Source: Pelagicoccus sp. SDUM812003 (GTDB taxonomy: Bacteria > Verrucomicrobiota > Verrucomicrobiia > Opitutales > Opitutaceae). Taken from it: a DNA stretch of 64,000 bases. The stretch spans positions 62,001 to 126,000 of the forward strand of contig NZ_JARXHY010000012.1 in NCBI RefSeq assembly GCF_031127815.1, read 5' to 3'. The notes under the pieces were generated by a model. The model ran no database searches. It was given only the letters and a program-made list of their open reading frames with translations, and was not told where the DNA came from. This document shows, in pieces, positions 8,103-16,831 of this stretch (the first letter of the stretch is position 1; the number at the start of each line of letters is the position of its first letter). Both the position numbers and the translations under genes were made by a program.

Positions 8103-10478
8103 ATGAAAGTTGTCCTCGCCGAAAAACCTTCCGTCGCCCGCGACATCGCCAAGCATCTCAAGGCGAACCAGCGCCGGGATGGCTATCTGGAAGGGGACGA
8201 CTGGGCCGTCACCTGGGCTTTCGGGCACTTGGTCGAGCTGAAGGAGCCTGAGGAGTACAGACCGGAATGGAAGGCTTGGAAGATCAGCACCTTGCCCATG
8301 ATCCCGGAGCGATTCGAGTTGAGAGCTCGTGGCGACGACGGGGCCCGCAAGCAGCTCGAGACAGTGAAGCGCCTGTTCGAAGCTTCCGAGGAGATCGTTT
8401 GCGCCACGGACGCTGGCCGAGAGGGGGAACTGATTTTTCGCTACATCCTGGAATGGGCCGAATGCCTTGGGAAGCCGATCAAGCGCCTCTGGATCAGCTC
8501 GCTCACCGGGGCGGCCATCGCCAAGGGCTTCGCGGAGCTGAAGGACGGAGCCACCTTCCAAAACCTGTACCTAGCCGCTCGCTGTCGCAGCGAAGCGGAT
8601 TGGATCGTGGGCATGAACGCCACGCGCTACTTCACCGTCGAGCACGGCAAGCGAAACCTGCTTTTCAGTCTGGGACGAGTGCAGACGCCGATCCTCGCCA
8701 TGATCGTGGGGCGCGATCTGGAAATCGAAGGCTTCAAGTCCGAAGACTACTGGGAGGTTCACACCAAATGCCGCGAGACCCGATTTCGCCATCTGGGCGG
8801 AAAGATCGAAAAGGAGGAGCAGGCCAAAGCGCTGCTCGAAAAGGTGGTCGGCCAGCCGCTGGTGGTGAGCGACGTGCAAAAGAAGGACGAGCGAGCAAAC
8901 CCGCCGCTGCTCTTCGACCTGACCGAGCTGCAACGCGAAATGAATCGCCGGCACGGGTTCACCGCCGACCAAACCCTTCGCATCGCACAGAACCTCTACG
9001 AGCAAAAGCGCATCACTTATCCGCGCACCGACAGCCGATACCTTTCGAGCGATCTTCAGCCGACCATCGGCCCTTTGCTGCGAACGCTCCAGCCGCTGAA
9101 GCGAGAGGAGATCGGCCGTCTCGATCTCGAGGCTCTGGAGTTTAGCAAGCGCATCGTGGACGACTCGAAGGTTTCCGACCACCATGCCATCATCCCTACC
9201 GACGACCTTCCAGGGAATCTGAACGAGGACGAAAGCAAGGTCTACGAGGCTATCGTTACGCGATTGATTTCCGTTTTCTATCCGCCGTGTATCAAAGCGG
9301 TCACTACGGTCGAAGCTCAGGCTGCGGGCGAGGGCTTTCGGGCGCGCGGCACGGTGCTGGTCGATCCAGGCTGGCAACTGCTCTATCCCTATCTGATGAG
9401 CGGGACAGGCGCTCAGGCAGCTAAGAAGAATGCTAAAAGCAAAGCCCGGAAAACCGCTGAGCCTGAGGAAGAGGAATCCATGATGCCGGATTTTCAGGTG
9501 GGCGAAAGCAATCCTCACGATCCGTGTATCGAGAAATTTAAGACAAATCCGCCGCGCCGCTTCACCGAAGCTACCTTGCTCGCTCTCATGGAGACGGCGG
9601 GCAAAATCGTCGACGACGAGGAGCTGAAGGAGGCTTTGAAGGAAAAGGGCGTCGGCACGCCAGCCACGCGTGCCTCGATCATCGAAGTGCTGATCCAGCG
9701 TAAATACGTCGAGCGCAAGCGAAAGAATTTGATCAGCACCGACAGCGGGCGGCACTTGATCGCCTTGATCAAGGACGAACGGCTCAAGTCTCCCGAGCTG
9801 ACGGGCGAGTGGGAGTTTCGTTTGAAGAAGGTGGAGCGTGGCGAATATGATCCTGAAACCTTCATGTCGGAGGTTGTTGAATACACGCGTGAGATCCTAA
9901 GCAGCAAGTCCTCCGATACCATTGATTTGAAAAACCTCGGCCCTTGCCCGATCTGCAGAGCTCCCGTCATGCGCGGACATTCTGGATACGGATGCTCCCA
10001 ATGGCGCGAGGGGTGCGGGTTTGTCATCAAGGACGGAACGCTGGGGCTAACCTTTAGTCCGGAGCTCATGCGAGAGCTGCTGTTCAATGGACGCACTTTG
10101 GAAGCCCATGCGCTGCAGGAGAAGGGAAAGAAGCTCTTCGGCCACATCGCGCTCGGAAAAAAAGGGAAACTCGGCTACGAGCTCATCGAGATGGCCAAAG
10201 GCCCGGGCGACGATAGCGAAATCGGGGCCTGCCCCGTTTGTCGGAGCGCCGTCGTGGAGGGTCCCAAGGGCTACGGCTGCTGCAACTGGAAAAATGGCTG
10301 CAAGTTCGTTATCTGGAAGGAAGTCGCCAAACGTCCAGTGAGTCTGGAGGAGGCCAAGCTCTTGCTCGAAAAAGGGGAGACCGAGGTTCTGGAGGGCTTC
10401 ACCTCCAAGGCGGGCAAATCCTTCTCCGCGAAGTTGAAGGTTGTGGGAGCGCGCGTTCAGTTTCAGTTCGTGGACTAG
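8103..10478 (+). CDS. topB: DNA topoisomerase III (type IA)
   Basis: The 791-residue protein relaxes and decatenates DNA by passing single strands. The N-terminal Toprim domain starts MKVVLAEKPSVARDIAKHL and carries ATDAGREGELI with the acidic metal ligands near residues 103-108. The catalytic tyrosine is Tyr306 in RITYPRTDSRYL, and GVGTPATRA further on is also typical. After the catalytic core come two C-terminal topoisomerase zinc-finger-like repeats. Both have CPxC...C...C spacing, near residues 625-655 (CPICRAPVMRG) and 710-740 (CPVCRSAVVEG). A Lys/Ala/Glu-rich linker lies near residues 445-470. The ATG at 8103 is preferred over an upstream TTG because the family consensus starts there. 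It stands alone between terminators. Confidence 0.95.
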   Translation: MKVVLAEKPSVARDIAKHLKANQRRDGYLEGDDWAVTWAFGHLVELKEPEEYRPEWKAWKISTLPMIPERFELRARGDDGARKQLETVKRLFEASEEIVCATDAGREGELIFRYILEWAECLGKPIKRLWISSLTGAAIAKGFAELKDGATFQNLYLAARCRSEADWIVGMNATRYFTVEHGKRNLLFSLGRVQTPILAMIVGRDLEIEGFKSEDYWEVHTKCRETRFRHLGGKIEKEEQAKALLEKVVGQPLVVSDVQKKDERANPPLLFDLTELQREMNRRHGFTADQTLRIAQNLYEQKRITYPRTDSRYLSSDLQPTIGPLLRTLQPLKREEIGRLDLEALEFSKRIVDDSKVSDHHAIIPTDDLPGNLNEDESKVYEAIVTRLISVFYPPCIKAVTTVEAQAAGEGFRARGTVLVDPGWQLLYPYLMSGTGAQAAKKNAKSKARKTAEPEEEESMMPDFQVGESNPHDPCIEKFKTNPPRRFTEATLLALMETAGKIVDDEELKEALKEKGVGTPATRASIIEVLIQRKYVERKRKNLISTDSGRHLIALIKDERLKSPELTGEWEFRLKKVERGEYDPETFMSEVVEYTREILSSKSSDTIDLKNLGPCPICRAPVMRGHSGYGCSQWREGCGFVIKDGTLGLTFSPELMRELLFNGRTLEAHALQEKGKKLFGHIALGKKGKLGYELIEMAKGPGDDSEIGACPVCRSAVVEGPKGYGCCNWKNGCKFVIWKEVAKRPVSLEEAKLLLEKGETEVLEGFTSKAGKSFSAKLKVVGARVQFQFVD

Positions 10479-10645
10479 TCCTGTCCAATAGTTAGACTGA
10501 GCAAGGCTCGTCATTAGTCTCGTTCGCTCCCGTAGACGTTTACTAACGTTTTCCCAAGTTTCGCGGCATTTGCGCCTGCGAAGCAGGGACTGGCGCGTTC
10601 GCCCTCTGGATCAACCCCGTCTCACCAAGTCACACCCAAATACCT

Positions 10646-12457
10646 ATGACCAAAACACCTCTGAAATCGCTGCTTAGCTGCATACTTTTCTTTCTGAGCA
10701 TCGGCGCCCTCGCTCATGGCGCTCCTTCCGGCGGCCCTTATGGCCCGCTGCAACTCTACTACGAAACCCCGGACGTTGAAGGCGTCATCTACTACGTGTC
10801 CCCGGACGGCGAAGCCTCGGCTGACGGCTCCTCCATCGAGTCGCCCACCAGCATCGAAGAAGCGTTTTCTCGAGTGAAGACCGGCGACGCCATCGTGCTG
10901 CGAGGAGGAATCTACCGTACCGGCGATCTCGCTTTCAACCAGGGCATCACCATCCAGCCCTATCAGGATGAGGCTCCCGTTCTCAAGGGGACCTACCTTG
11001 CTGAGGAGTGGGAAGCCCTCCGCGATGGGCTTTGGCGCACCAAGTGGGATCGCCTTTTCCCAATGAAGCCGCAAGGCTGGTGGCGACGCCATCGCGAGGC
11101 CGCTCGCACTCCGATCTACAAGTTCAACAACGATATGGTTTTCGTGGACGGCGAGATGCTGCAGCAGGTCGGCTGGCCTGGTGAGCTGGATGAAGGATCC
11201 TTCTACGTGGACTACGAGGAGGGCTACATCTACACCGCGACCGATCCAGAGAGTCGCTCCATTGAAATCACCGCGTTCGACAACGCCTTGACCCGTGTCG
11301 TCGGCGAAGTTCACGGAAAAGTCTCCGACAAGATAGGCCCCAAGGTTCGCGGCATCGTTTTCACCCAGTACGCCTACCGAGCCATCGAGATCGAAGGCTA
11401 CGATCCGGAAGGCGTGTCTCCAGAATCTGAACACGGAAAAGACGTGGTCGGCAGCCTCTTCGAGCATTGCACTTTCAGCTTCTGTTCCCGCGTGGGCGGC
11501 TACTTCCGCGGCGACGACCTGGTGATCCGCAATTGCCTGGTCAGCGACACCAGCACCGAAGGCATTTTTATCCTGGCCTCGAACGACGTGCTGTTGGAGC
11601 GCAATATCGTGACCCGTAACAACATAGAGAGCATCACTGGCTACTACGCTTCCGCAGTGAAGATCTTCAATCAGTGCTACCGAGTGGTCTGCCGCGACAA
11701 TCTGGTCATCGACAACGAGCTTTCCAATGGCATCTGGTACGACGTGGGAAACATCGACGGCCTGTTCGTGGATAACTGGATACAAAACACCGACGACGGA
11801 TTCTTCTTCGAGATTTCCAAGGGCGCCATCTGCGCCGGCAACGTCTTCGTGGACTGCAACAAAGGCGTGCGTTCTTTGAATAGCGAGCGGGTTCGCGTTT
11901 ATCAGAACACCTTCGTCAACAGCATGGCCAGTTTCGAACGCACCGAACGCAGCGCCGTGGGCGACCACTTCGGATGGCACCCGCGCACTGGACCGGAAGT
12001 GGAAGAGCGTTTCGGGCACGTCTTTATGGGCAACCTGGTGGTGGTCGACGAGGATCATTGGGGGCCGCTTCTCAACTTCGAGCAACGCGAAGTCCTCCGC
12101 GAGCGCCTCACGGATTCGCAGGCCAAGGCCATCGACTACAACGTCTACGTGCGCCAGGGCTACGAGACCGAGTATCCGCTCATCGTGTGGAGCCCGTCGC
12201 AGATCGAGGAGAACCTCATGCCTTTGGAAACACCTGCCGACCTGACGAAACTGTTCCCCAAGTTCGAAAGCAACAGCCAGTGGTTCGTGAACTACAACGG
12301 CCCCGTGTTCAAGGGCGCCCAGCTGAGCCGCTACGAGCTGTTGCCGGAATTCCCCGCAGCGCGTTTCGAGCCTCAGCTCCCCAAGGAAGCCCTCAAAGCC
12401 CTTGGCAAAAAGCAAAAGGATATCGCTCACCCAGGCGCCTTTCCCGTCGTGGACTAG
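10646..12457 (+). CDS. Secreted right-handed parallel beta-helix protein, possible polysaccharide-active enzyme
   Basis: The 603-residue protein has a signal peptide (MTKTPLKSLLSCILFFLSIG, cleaved near AHGA). A DUF1565-like opening follows, in which YYVSPDGEASADG and EEAFSRVKTGDAIVLRGGIY match the first turn of pectate-lyase-type beta-helices. Residues 270-430 contain repeated short strands such as DDLVIRNCLVSDTSTEGIFI, typical of parallel beta-helix coils. Such proteins act outside the cytoplasm as polysaccharide lyases, epimerases or binding proteins. I see no sequence motif that fixes the substrate, so the enzymatic role is inference. It has no enzyme neighbours, so it is not in an obvious polysaccharide utilisation locus. 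A terminator follows at 12524. Confidence 0.7.
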   Translation: MTKTPLKSLLSCILFFLSIGALAHGAPSGGPYGPLQLYYETPDVEGVIYYVSPDGEASADGSSIESPTSIEEAFSRVKTGDAIVLRGGIYRTGDLAFNQGITIQPYQDEAPVLKGTYLAEEWEALRDGLWRTKWDRLFPMKPQGWWRRHREAARTPIYKFNNDMVFVDGEMLQQVGWPGELDEGSFYVDYEEGYIYTATDPESRSIEITAFDNALTRVVGEVHGKVSDKIGPKVRGIVFTQYAYRAIEIEGYDPEGVSPESEHGKDVVGSLFEHCTFSFCSRVGGYFRGDDLVIRNCLVSDTSTEGIFILASNDVLLERNIVTRNNIESITGYYASAVKIFNQCYRVVCRDNLVIDNELSNGIWYDVGNIDGLFVDNWIQNTDDGFFFEISKGAICAGNVFVDCNKGVRSLNSERVRVYQNTFVNSMASFERTERSAVGDHFGWHPRTGPEVEERFGHVFMGNLVVVDEDHWGPLLNFEQREVLRERLTDSQAKAIDYNVYVRQGYETEYPLIVWSPSQIEENLMPLETPADLTKLFPKFESNSQWFVNYNGPVFKGAQLSRYELLPEFPAARFEPQLPKEALKALGKKQKDIAHPGAFPVVD

Positions 12458-12797
12458 GGCGATCCAGCGAGGGAATGCAAGCGACCTGACGTGGTCCGCC
12501 GCTTCGGATAGCATTTGCGATTGGGCCGCCTCCCTGACGAGGCGGCCTTTTCCATTTTATCCAGTTGCGGCCTTCCAGTCGCGTTGTCGGCTGCGAAACG
12601 CCCATCTGATGGAGAGAGGAGGGCTCTGTTTACGGAGTTCTCCCATCCGTAGAAGTTCGTAAATCCGACTTGCCAGGCCATGGCGCTACTACTAGGTCTT
12701 ACCCCAGCTCGCAGTCGTTCGTCTCATTGTTGAACTGTGGCCCGCGAAATGCGGCCAGGACGGCCTGCTCTCTCGAATCAGGTAACAACAAACATAG
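12458..12797. other. Intergenic region with one terminator
   Basis: The 340-base gap holds the terminator at 12524-12551. A smaller 6-bp stem, TACGGA (12631-12636) with TCCGTA (12646-12651), has no T run. The remainder shows nothing I can support as a gene. Confidence 0.5.
12524..12551 (+). terminator. Rho-independent terminator after the beta-helix gene
   Basis: A 9-bp perfect stem, GGCCGCCTC (12524-12532) with GAGGCGGCC (12539-12547), encloses the loop CCTGAC and is followed by TTTT. Confidence 0.88.
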
Positions 12798-13454
12798 ATG
12801 ATAAAACCGATCGTATGCCTTCTCGTTCTCGCAGTCTGCTCGCAGATTCATGCGACAGATATAACGAAACTGGTGCAGGAGACTCAGAAAATCGCCCAGA
12901 CGCCCGGAAACATGAGCCTGGTCTGGTGGATACCTCTCGAATTCTGGGAGGAAAGCTTAGATCAGGATCCGAGAATGACCGAAGAGCAGAAGGCCGATTT
13001 CATCGAAATCCTCGAGGAGTACACGGTCTTTGCGGTCGTGGAGAGCGAGATTGGCACATTCGGATCCTTCAAGCACAAGCCGAAGAGCGAGATACGGGAC
13101 AATGTGAAATTTGAAATAGATGGGGATGAGATCGAGCAGATCCCTTACATCGCCGTGAATCAGGACGCTTCAAACTTCTTCATCACGATGAAGCCCTTGA
13201 TGGGGCAGATGATGGGAGAGATGGGCAAAGGAATGGAGTTTATCGTGTTTCCCAACGAGATCGGCGGAGAAAGGCTATTGGACCCCCGCTCGGAGGGAGC
13301 GTTCACCTTCACTTCCTTCGGCAACGAATTCAAGTGGAGGCTTCCGTTGGGCTCGCTGATGCCCCCGATGATCGATCAGTCGACGGGCGAGGAATTTCCG
13401 GGCAACTACAGCTTCAATCCATATAATGGCAATGAACTGGTGCGAAAGGAATAA
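12798..13454 (+). CDS. Secreted protein of unknown function
   Basis: The 218-residue protein starts MIKPIVCLLVLAVCSQIHA, a short signal peptide. The mature region is acidic, and the segment around residues 130-145 is methionine-rich (MKPLMGQMMGEMGKGM). A second motif, LPLGSLMPPMID, lies near the C-terminus. The length, signal peptide and conserved-looking hydrophobic core support a real exported protein, but I recognise no family. It stands alone between the terminator at 12524 and the GNAT gene. Confidence 0.7.
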   Translation: MIKPIVCLLVLAVCSQIHATDITKLVQETQKIAQTPGNMSLVWWIPLEFWEESLDQDPRMTEEQKADFIEILEEYTVFAVVESEIGTFGSFKHKPKSEIRDNVKFEIDGDEIEQIPYIAVNQDASNFFITMKPLMGQMMGEMGKGMEFIVFPNEIGGERLLDPRSEGAFTFTSFGNEFKWRLPLGSLMPPMIDQSTGEEFPGNYSFNPYNGNELVRKE

Positions 13455-13547
13455 TCGCTTCGCCTAGCCCTCGCGGAAACCAAAGGAAACAGCCGACGAG
13501 ACGCGTCGGGACCCTCTGTATCCGCCATCTCAACACGCAATAGCAAC

Positions 13548-13985
13548 TTGGATACGGAGTTTCGGCAATTCACTACCGATGACGCGGAGTATCAGCAGTC
13601 GCTGGAGCTGCGAAACGCCCAGTTGCGGGCGCCTCTGGGGCTGGAGCTGAGCGAAAGCGATACGGCCGGCGAGCGAAGCCAGCTGCATTTCGGGCTTTTT
13701 CGAGAGCGACGACTCCTCGCGAGCGTGACCCTTAAGAATCTGGGAGACGGTCGGATGAAGCTGCGTCAGATGGTGGTGGAGCCATCGGCGCGCGGGATGG
13801 GGCTGGGCAGGGCGCTGATCGAAAACGTGGAGAAGCGTCTGCGCTCCATGGACTGCGTGGAGATCGTGCTGGCGGCCCGAGTCAACGCGGAGCGATTCTA
13901 TGAGACGCTAGGATACCGTTCCAGCGGAGAACGCTTTCGCGAAGTCGGCATTGATCACCTCTCTATGACTAAATGCCTACCGTAG
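13548..13985 (+). CDS. GNAT-family N-acetyltransferase
   Basis: This 145-residue protein has the GNAT fold from residue 5 to the end. LRQMVVEPSARGMGLGRALI supplies the strand-4 and acetyl-CoA pyrophosphate-binding loop (R-x2-G-x-G), and NAERFYETLGYRSSGERF is the typical C-terminal motif. The length and sequence suit the ElaA/PhnO-like single-domain group. The acceptor is unknown. The only start before the conserved region is a TTG at 13548; the next in-frame Met is residue 69, inside the domain. A hairpin terminator follows at 14109. Confidence 0.82.
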   Translation: MDTEFRQFTTDDAEYQQSLELRNAQLRAPLGLELSESDTAGERSQLHFGLFRERRLLASVTLKNLGDGRMKLRQMVVEPSARGMGLGRALIENVEKRLRSMDCVEIVLAARVNAERFYETLGYRSSGERFREVGIDHLSMTKCLP

Positions 13986-14108
13986 GACGCTTCTGGGTTC
14001 CGACGCCGTTCGGCGACGGCTTGGGGCGGCGATCGTACCAGCTTTTGACAGCCGAGGGACCCGCTCGTTGGTGGAGTCTCTTGATTCTCCCGATCCGGAC
14101 GTAGAAAA

Positions 14109-14138
14109 GGCGGGCCGCCTACCCCTAAGCGACCCGCC
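14109..14138 (+). terminator. Terminator-like hairpin after the GNAT gene, possibly bidirectional
   Basis: GGCGGG-c-CGC (14109-14118) pairs with GCG-a-CCCGCC (14129-14138) with a single mismatch. The plus strand continues ATCATTTTCT, and on the minus strand TTTTC follows, so it could act in both directions. Confidence 0.65.
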
Positions 14139-14160
14139 ATCATTTTCTATATTACCCCAA

Positions 14161-14189
14161 ATGTAGCCTCGCTAAGCGAGGTCTTACAT
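14161..14189. repeat. Perfect inverted repeat, 29 bases
   Basis: ATGTA and CCTCGC (14161-14172) pair with GCGAGG and TACAT (14176-14189) around a TAA loop, with a small internal bulge. No T run follows, so a termination role is doubtful. It resembles an extragenic palindrome, but I see only one copy. Confidence 0.6.
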
Positions 14190-14445
14190 TTATCTAAGAC
14201 GGATAAGCGCCAAAAACGTTCAGCATTTCCCCATCTTTTTTGAAAAAAAAGGATTTCAGGCCTGGCCCCGCGACGGGCAGTTTTGCCTGTGAACTACTTT
14301 AGTCGTTGAAAAGCAGTTGGTTGCGACGTTCTAAGGTCGATTTCTGTTGCGGGCCCTTGGGATGAACACGCTTCGAGATATTCCTGCGACGCGGCCGAGC
14401 CAGCCTTCATGAGTGGCGGCGGGAGTGGGATCGCTGCCGCAAGAC

Positions 14446-14479
14446 AAGAAAAGCCCCCCATCGGCTATCGATGGAGGGC
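14446..14479 (-). terminator. Rho-independent terminator for the Dabb-domain gene
   Basis: On the minus strand GCCC-t-CCATCG (14479-14469) pairs with CGATGG-g-GGGC (14463-14453) around ATAGC. TTTTCTTG follows. It lies about 50 bases after the stop of the minus-strand gene. Confidence 0.82.
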
Positions 14480-14528
14480 GAGAACGTGTGACTAAGGTTT
14501 GAAAATCGTTAGCGGCGCTTGCGGCTCG

Positions 14529-14927
14529 CTAGGAATTGGTGATGTCGAAGGTGGTGCTGCGGTCGCGGGCGGGCAGGTAGACTTTGTACCACTTCTTTTG
14601 AGCATCGCTGCCAGCGTAGTCCTTCAAGGCTTGCTCGCTCTTGAATTCCATCACGAACGCATGGCTTCGTTCGCCTTGGGCTTTGATGGTTTTGATCCAG
14701 ACCCGCTCGATGCCGTCGAATTCCTTGGCCAAGGTGACGACTCCGTCCAGCGCGGCTTGGATATCGGCATCGCTGGCGTCGGACTTCCAGGAAACGGTGA
14801 CCACGTGGATCACGGAGCTTGGCGTGATTTCGCTGTGGTCCATGTCCTCGTGGTGAGCGGCTTGGACCGCTACGGGAGCGATGGCGATAGCGATGAGGGC
14901 GAGAAGGCTAGGGATTAGTTTTTTCAT
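14529..14927 (-). CDS. Exported Dabb (stress-responsive alpha/beta barrel) domain protein
   Basis: The 132-residue protein begins MKKLIPSLLALIAIAIAPVA, a signal peptide cleaved near VQA. The next residues are His- and Asp-rich (HHEDMDHSE), a possible metal-binding patch. Residues 38-130 match the Dabb ferredoxin-like fold: VIHVVTVSWKSDAS opens strand 1, and FVMEFKSEQALKDYAGSDAQ is the diagnostic end of the domain. Dabb proteins are small dimers with varied or unknown roles, and export is less usual for the family. It is a single-gene minus-strand unit with its own terminator at 14446. Confidence 0.82.
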   Translation of the reverse strand: MKKLIPSLLALIAIAIAPVAVQAAHHEDMDHSEITPSSVIHVVTVSWKSDASDADIQAALDGVVTLAKEFDGIERVWIKTIKAQGERSHAFVMEFKSEQALKDYAGSDAQKKWYKVYLPARDRSTTFDITNS

Positions 14928-15125
14928 ACGAAGGCGTTTTGAGTTAGGTCGTTTATTTGCATGTGGATACGCGACAGGCGCGCGCAGAGAAAACGGGGGG
15001 TACTGGAAATCGATTGCTGCAAAAGCGAAGCTTCGGCGACGCGACGCGAACGTTTTCCTGAATCGAGGTCGACAATGCCGGCCGACTCGGTGAGACCCTT
15101 TGAACAGACCGTTTCTTTACACCCT

Positions 15126-16031
15126 ATGAGCAAGACCTTGATCGAAACTTTGAAAGAGCGCGTGCTGGTCTCCGACGGCGCGATGGGAACGCAGCTGATG
15201 GCTGCCGGGCTGGAATCCGGAAATAGCGGAGAGCTGTGGAACCTCACCCATCCGGAGCGGGTTTTGGAGATCCAGCGCCGCTATGTGGCATCCGGATCGA
15301 ACTGCATCATCACCAACACCTTTGGAGGAAACGGTCTGATGATGCGCCGCCATGGACATTTCGATCAGCTGGCCGAAATCAACCAGGCAGCGGTCAAGAT
15401 CGCTCGACAGGCCTTCGACGGTCAGGAGGGATTCGTATTTGGCGATGTCGGGCCTGTCGGCGGCGTCATGGAGCCCTACGGCGACTTGAAAGCGGAAGAC
15501 GTGCGCGAAGGCGTTCGCATCCAGATCCAATCTCTGGTCGAGGCGGGGGTCGATGCTATCATTATCGAGACGCAAACCGCCTTGGAGGAGATCGCCCTCG
15601 GGGTGGAGGCTGCCAAGGCCTACGGCGCTCCGTGCATCATCGCCTCGCTGGCCTACGACAAGTCGCACGACGGCACCTTCTTTCGCACCATGATGGGCGT
15701 CTCGCCCGAAAAGGCGGCCGAGGAGCTGACTGATATGGGTGTCGACGTGCTGGCCCTAAACTGCGGCACCGGCATCGACATGAACGTGGCCCGCGAGATC
15801 ATCGAGGAATACAAGGACAGCTCCGACGCCTTCACCATGGCTCAGCCCAACGCTGGACTGCCTGTTTTGGAGAACCTCAAAGCGGTCTACAAGCAGACGC
15901 CGGACGAGATGGTTTCCTCTCTTGACGCCCTGCTGGAGGCTGGAGTGAACATCGTGGGCGGCTGCTGCGGCTCGAACCCGGACCACATTCGGGCTATTCG
16001 CCAGAAGGTGGACGCTTGGAACGCCCGCTAG
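15126..16031 (+). CDS. Stand-alone homocysteine S-methyltransferase domain (MetH N-terminal-type)
   Basis: The 301-residue protein matches the homocysteine-binding TIM barrel of cobalamin-dependent methionine synthase. VLVSDGAMGTQLMA lies at the N-terminus. The three zinc-ligating cysteines are Cys213 (ALNCGTG) and Cys280-281 (GGCCGS). It would transfer a methyl group from methylcobalamin or another donor to homocysteine thiolate. It lacks the folate, cobalamin and activation domains, so it is either one piece of a split MetH or a corrinoid-free enzyme. An ASKHA activator and a MetH-activation-like protein lie 5-8 kb downstream on the same strand, which favours the split-MetH reading. The ATG at 15126 is chosen because the family consensus starts just after it. 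I saw no cobalamin riboswitch in the 198 bases upstream. Confidence 0.87.
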   Translation: MSKTLIETLKERVLVSDGAMGTQLMAAGLESGNSGELWNLTHPERVLEIQRRYVASGSNCIITNTFGGNGLMMRRHGHFDQLAEINQAAVKIARQAFDGQEGFVFGDVGPVGGVMEPYGDLKAEDVREGVRIQIQSLVEAGVDAIIIETQTALEEIALGVEAAKAYGAPCIIASLAYDKSHDGTFFRTMMGVSPEKAAEELTDMGVDVLALNCGTGIDMNVAREIIEEYKDSSDAFTMAQPNAGLPVLENLKAVYKQTPDEMVSSLDALLEAGVNIVGGCCGSNPDHIRAIRQKVDAWNAR

Positions 16032-16102
16032 GGCGCTTTCTAAAAAACGATCAAAAGGGGGGGACGGTTGGAAAAAACCGAAACCCTTTCCATAGGTGGG
16101 GC

Positions 16103-16831
16103 ATGTTTCGCTCTTGTATGCGCCCCGTTTGGACTGGTGCGGCGATTTTCTTGATTTCGCTTTTATCCGGGCACCCGCGTAGCTTCGCCGGTTTCGTCGA
16201 CGTCAATTTCTATCCGGAACTGACTGAAGTGAACACGGACTCCGTGCTCACGGTGAATGTCTTCTCGAAACTGCCTGGACGCTTCCAGTATTTCAGCCTG
16301 ACCAATGTCATCAACACCGACCGCTCGACGGAGCTTTCGGGAGAGGTGGACCTCTACACGGAGCAAAACCTTCGCTGGCAGGTCGCCAAGGACTCTCCCT
16401 TCGATCTGACGGTCCAGCTCAACTTTCGTTCGGGACGCGAAAACGACCGCCACCGGCTCGGGGCTCGCTGGCGATTTGACGACACCCCGGTCCTGACGCC
16501 GTTTTTCGACGCGCTCAACCTCAGCTATTCGATCAACTTCCACCTGATTCAGTTCGATCATGAAGCGGCGGACGTCTGGCAGATGGAGCACGTGGTGCGA
16601 AAGACGTTTCCAGGGATCTCCGATCGGCTCTATCTGGCGGGTTTCGTCGACCACACCTTTGGGCAGGATCTACCTGCCGGCTATCCCAGCGCCCCGATCG
16701 TCGCCGAGTTTCAGCTCGGGTGCCGTTTGGTCGATCAATTCCACCTGATAGCGGAGTACCGAATCAACGAATACAGACGAACCGACACCCGCAACCTCGC
16801 TATCGGGCTGCAATACATCGCAAAATGGTAA
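16103..16831 (+). CDS. Exported beta-rich protein, probable outer-membrane barrel
   Basis: This protein is 242 residues from the ATG at 16103. A long signal peptide (RPVWTGAAIFLISLLSGHPR, ending near SFA) is followed by FVDVNFYPELTEVNTDSV. The mature sequence is a succession of alternating-hydrophobic strands with polar turns, ending in [12 protein letters not shown], an aromatic-terminal strand that fits outer-membrane barrels. I recognise no named family. It ends inside the start of the binding-protein gene (overlap 16825-16831), so the two are translationally coupled. The start is uncertain: an AGGTGGGG lies immediately before 16103, and in-frame alternatives exist at 16016 and 16118. Confidence 0.65.
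   Translation: MFRSCMRPVWTGAAIFLISLLSGHPRSFAGFVDVNFYPELTEVNTDSVLTVNVFSKLPGRFQYFSLTNVINTDRSTELSGEVDLYTEQNLRWQVAKDSPFDLTVQLNFRSGRENDRHRLGARWRFDDTPVLTPFFDALNLSYSINFHLIQFDHEAADVWQMEHVVRKTFPGISDRLYLAGFVDHTFGQDLPAGYPSAPIVAEFQLGCRLVDQFHLIAEYRINEYRRTDTRNLAIGLQYIAKW

Larger units (their letters stand above)
13986..14528. other. Convergent intergenic region with hairpins, no gene seen
   Basis: This 543-base gap separates two convergent genes. It contains three hairpins (14109-14138, 14161-14189, 14446-14479), an A8 run near 14243-14250, and about 200 bases (14260-14440) with no reading frame or RNA that I can support. Confidence 0.5.

Noticed and set aside
10622-12514. A 630-codon minus-strand frame
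   Set aside because: It is antisense to the beta-helix gene; its translation is rich in His, Val and Asp as expected of a GC-rich shadow, with no domain pattern or signal.
14928-15125. A possible cobalamin or SAH riboswitch before the homocysteine methyltransferase
   Set aside because: I looked for the conserved B12-box and SAH core and found neither.
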